A stretch of 7,978 bases of DNA from an uncultured Eubacteriales bacterium (GTDB lineage Bacteria > Bacillota > Clostridia > Oscillospirales > Oscillospiraceae): contig URHT01000051.1 in NCBI GenBank assembly GCA_900547745.1, positions 1 to 7,978 on the forward strand. The letters are read 5' to 3'. The first letter of the stretch is position 1. Each line of letters starts with the position of its first letter. The translations under genes and the position numbers were made by a program. The notes under the pieces were generated by a model. It did no database searches and was not told the DNA's origin. It saw only the letters and a list, made by a program, of their open reading frames with translations. Positions 1 through 7,978 of the stretch are shown here, piece after piece.

Positions 1-335
1 CGGATGATGTGGTAACGGACGCCGGGGAGATCCTTGACACGGCCACCGCGGATCATAACGACGGAGTGCTCCTGCAGGGAGTGGCCCACGCCGGGAATGT
101 AAGCGGTGACTTCGTAGCCGTTGGTCAGACGCACACGGGCGATCTTACGCAGAGCGGAGTTGGGCTTCTTGGGGGTCGCCGTTCTGACGGCCGTGCAGAC
201 GCCGCGCTTCTGAGGGGAGCTGAGATCAGTCTCCTTGTTCTTCAGCGTGTTCAGGCCCTTCTGCATAGCGGGAGAATTGGACTTGTAAGTGCTCTTCTTC
301 CGGCCCTGCTTGACCAGCTGGTTAAAAGTAGGCAT
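1..335 (-). CDS. rpsL: 30S ribosomal protein S12, 3'-truncated by the window edge
   Basis: The minus strand reads MPTFNQLVKQGRKKSTYKS from the ATG at 335 and stays open to the edge, giving 111 residues and two bases. By comparison with family members of about 137-140 residues, some 25-30 C-terminal residues are missing. S12 sits at the decoding centre of the small subunit. Family hallmarks are SPQKRGVCT (40-48), TPKKPNSALRK (54-64), EHSVVMIRGGRVKDLPGVRYH (89-109). K56 and K101 correspond to E. coli K43 and K88, the main streptomycin-resistance positions, and both are wild-type lysines. D102 matches the aspartate that can be methylthiolated in E. coli. Between N20 and the QKRG motif there are 13 more residues than in E. 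coli, a Gram-positive trait. By conserved order rpsG, fusA and tuf would be expected further left, outside the window. Confidence 0.98.
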   Translation of the reverse strand, partial: MPTFNQLVKQGRKKSTYKSNSPAMQKGLNTLKNKETDLSSPQKRGVCTAVRTATPKKPNSALRKIARVRLTNGYEVTAYIPGVGHSLQEHSVVMIRGGRVKDLPGVRYHII

Positions 336-419
336 TTGGTTTCTCCTTTCTCAAAAATTTTCCGGGAATGCTTCCCTATATTTTCCACGGAACAAACGCA
401 GTTTATTCCGGCTGGAAAC
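336..419 (-). other. Spacer and leader of rpsL
   Basis: These 84 bases separate the L7Ae stop from rpsL. On the minus strand the spacer has a small hairpin, GGGAA-GCA-TTCCC (376-364), followed by GGAAAATTTTT. This only weakly resembles a terminator, since the stem is 5 bp and the T-run is offset. No convincing promoter is visible, so rpsL is probably transcribed from the promoter upstream of the L7Ae gene. Confidence 0.5.
343..349 (-). promoter_or_regulatory. Ribosome binding site of rpsL
   Basis: AAAGGAG on the minus strand, 7 bases before the ATG at 335-333, is a good Shine-Dalgarno site and supports that start. Confidence 0.9.
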
Positions 420-665
420 TCATTGTGCCACGATGGCCACGGCGGAGGCCGGTACGGCGATGCCGCAGGCCCGGCCCAGCTGCTGCATGGTCAGGGAGCA
501 GTCCGCCTCCACGCCGTGCTCCTTACACAGCGCCGCCAGCGGCTCCGTCAGAGCGGGGTCGGCATCGCAGGCCAGATATACCCGCCGTGCGCTGCCCTGT
601 GAGACGGCCCTCCGTGTCTGCTTCAAGCCCACTACCTTTTCTCTTGCAGTCAGCTCTCCGGCCAC
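420..665 (-). CDS. rplGB: L7Ae-family ribosomal/kink-turn RNA-binding protein (YbxF type)
   Basis: This small 81-residue protein belongs to the L7Ae/L30e/S12e/Gadd45 fold family. Known members bind kink-turn RNA, and the B. subtilis homologue YbxF is linked to the ribosome. The RNA-binding signature G13-L14-K15-Q16-T17 corresponds to GTKQT of YbxF. The CDADP stretch is at 33-37, and the C-terminal LGRACGIAVPASAVAI (63-78) matches the family hallmark LGKACGIEVGAAAVAI. The length is close to the 82 residues I recall for YbxF. I chose the GTG at 665 because an AGGAGG site sits 9 bases upstream. A TTG-initiated frame from 695 would add ten residues, partly encoded by that site. The stop is TGA at 422-420. 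Position between rpoC and rpsL is the conserved Bacillota location. It is probably the first gene after the strong promoter at 725-753. The family is certain from the sequence; the in vivo RNA target is not. Confidence 0.93.
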   Translation of the reverse strand: MAGELTAREKVVGLKQTRRAVSQGSARRVYLACDADPALTEPLAALCKEHGVEADCSLTMQQLGRACGIAVPASAVAIVAQ

Positions 666-719
666 GGATGTTCTCCTCCTGTCATGGCATAACAAATCCC
701 GCGGGCGATCCCGCGCAAT
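666..719 (-). promoter_or_regulatory. Short 5' leader of the str-type operon with two possible small stems
   Basis: The predicted leader holds a 6-bp GC stem with a four-base loop right after the start point (CGCGGG-ATCG-CCCGCG, 715-700). It also holds a possible 6-bp stem between GCCATG (688-683) and CGTGGC (666-661). The second would put the ribosome binding site in its loop and the GTG start codon in its 3' arm. Stem one could stabilise the 5' end. Stem two could tune initiation. I saw no clear kink-turn consensus. Confidence 0.4.
673..680 (-). promoter_or_regulatory. Ribosome binding site that decides the L7Ae start
   Basis: AGGAGGAG on the minus strand ends 7 bases before the GTG at 665-663. 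Because this site lies inside the longer open frame that begins with a TTG at 695, it argues against that upstream start and for the GTG. Confidence 0.88.
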
Positions 720-724
720 TTGAA

Positions 725-753
725 ATTATAGCATAGGGCGCAGGGTGCGTCAA
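725..753 (-). promoter_or_regulatory. Strong sigma-A promoter for the L7Ae gene, rpsL and downstream genes
   Basis: On the minus strand TTGACG (753-748) is followed by a 17-base spacer and a perfect TATAAT (730-725). The TG at 733-732 makes an extended -10 (TGCTATAAT). The region just upstream is A/T-rich, with a near-palindrome CACAAAAATTTGTG at 764-777, and could act as an UP element. Transcription should start about 6-9 bases after the -10 box, near 716-719, giving a leader of about 50 bases. The promoter would let ribosomal genes be expressed above the level of rpoBC, while read-through from rpoC may add to it. Confidence 0.88.
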
Positions 754-796
754 GTGAAATCACCACAAAAATTTGTGTAGTTCACTGAATTTTCCT

Positions 797-817
797 GTGA
801 AAATACGGCGTTTTCAC
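797..817. repeat. A/T-rich inverted repeat between the rpoC hairpin and the str promoter
   Basis: GTGAAAA at 797-803 and TTTTCAC at 811-817 form a perfect 7-bp inverted repeat around a 7-base centre. It lies about 45 bases upstream of the -35 box of the downstream promoter. Related GTGAA/TTCAC words recur at 754-763 (GTGAAATCAC) and 781-785 (TTCAC). It could be a weak RNA hairpin, a protein-binding site or chance in an A/T-rich patch. The sequence alone does not decide between these. Confidence 0.4.
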
Positions 818-818
818 G

Positions 819-897
819 AAAGCGCCCCTCCGCCCCGTCCGAAAGCGGCCCTGGCCGCAGGCCAAGCGCCCCTCCGCCGTTGGCGGAGGGGCGCTTT
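819..897. repeat. Duplicated hairpin arm: two direct copies and one inverted copy
   Basis: On the plus strand the 15-mer AAGCGCCCCTCCGCC occurs at 820-834 and again at 864-878, and its exact complement lies at 882-896. At 819-834 and 882-897 the match extends to 16 bases. The arm at 882-897 can therefore pair with either of the other two. Between the copies lies another small palindrome, GCGGCC-CT-GGCCGC at 845-858. A 7-base pair of arms, CCGTCCG at 835-841 and CGGACGG at 919-925, would enclose the adjacent hairpin. Confidence 0.85.
864..896 (-). terminator. Strong hairpin behind rpoC, probable but non-canonical terminator
   Basis: A perfect 15-bp inverted repeat (AAGCGCCCCTCCGCC at 864-878, its complement at 882-896) with a 3-base loop begins about 30 bases after the rpoC stop. 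In the rpoC transcript it would form a very stable hairpin. The bases after it on the minus strand are GGCCTGCGG, so the U-tract of a classic intrinsic terminator is missing. It may cause pausing, protect the 3' end of the rpoBC mRNA as a processing barrier, or terminate only partly. Read on the plus strand it is followed by TTTATG, also a poor U-tract, and no plus-strand gene leads into it. Confidence 0.55.
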
Positions 898-926
898 ATG
901 CGTTTCAGGTATGGGATCCGGACGGC

Positions 927-4679
<3,753 letters not shown>

Positions 4680-4688
4680 AATGCAGCT

Positions 4689-4695
4689 CCTCCTT
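4689..4695 (-). promoter_or_regulatory. Ribosome binding site of rpoC
   Basis: On the minus strand AAGGAGG lies 9 bases before the ATG of rpoC, inside the 20-base rpoB-rpoC gap. It is a near-perfect Shine-Dalgarno site and fixes the rpoC start at 4679. The gap has no room for a promoter, so rpoC depends on the rpoB transcript. Confidence 0.92.
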
Positions 4696-4699
4696 TTCC

Positions 4700-7978
<3,279 letters not shown>

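Noticed and set aside
420..695. A 91-residue version of the L7Ae protein starting with TTG at 695
   Set aside because: The strong ribosome binding site lies inside this extension, and the family length and N-terminus fit the GTG at 665.
9..736. Plus-strand open frames at 9-602, 289-723 and 368-736
   Set aside because: They overlap rpsL and the L7Ae gene in antisense, run straight through their regulatory spacers, and have no recognisable domains.

Overview
The window is a GC-rich stretch (about 60% by eye, not counted) of a bacterial chromosome carrying the junction between the RNA polymerase genes and the str (S12) operon. All genes lie on the minus strand. In transcription order they are rpoB (5' end beyond the right edge), rpoC (complete), a small L7Ae-family gene (complete) and rpsL (3' end beyond the left edge). 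The order rpoB-rpoC-L7Ae-rpsL is the classic Bacillota layout, as in Bacillus subtilis rpoB-rpoC-ybxF-rpsL.

Several features suggest a high-GC member of the Clostridia, possibly a gut Oscillospiraceae-type organism. The RpoB and RpoC sequences are Bacillus/Clostridia-like and lack the large enterobacterial insertions. S12 carries the extra N-terminal block of about 13 residues seen in Gram-positive S12. An L7Ae paralogue sits between rpoC and rpsL, and the Shine-Dalgarno sites are strong. The genus cannot be fixed from the window.

Right part (4700-7978): rpoB lacks only its N-terminal portion. A 20-base gap with a strong ribosome binding site leads into rpoC (927-4679). Together they encode the beta and beta' subunits that form the RNA polymerase active centre. 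The next 261 bases (666-926) are the only real regulatory stretch. They hold a 15-bp GC-rich hairpin behind rpoC, an extra direct copy of one arm of that hairpin, a small A/T-rich inverted repeat, and an excellent sigma-A promoter (TTGACG, 17-base spacer, TATAAT, extended -10). A short leader then precedes the L7Ae gene. This gene (420-665) starts at a GTG, and an 84-base spacer separates it from rpsL (1-335).

The genes therefore form two coupled transcription units: polymerase subunits, then translation genes with their own strong promoter. No mobile element, CRISPR array, tRNA, rRNA or foreign island is visible. I see no new biological system here. The points worth a second look are the repeat/hairpin arrangement behind rpoC, the leader fold around the L7Ae start codon, and a lineage-type insertion in RpoC.
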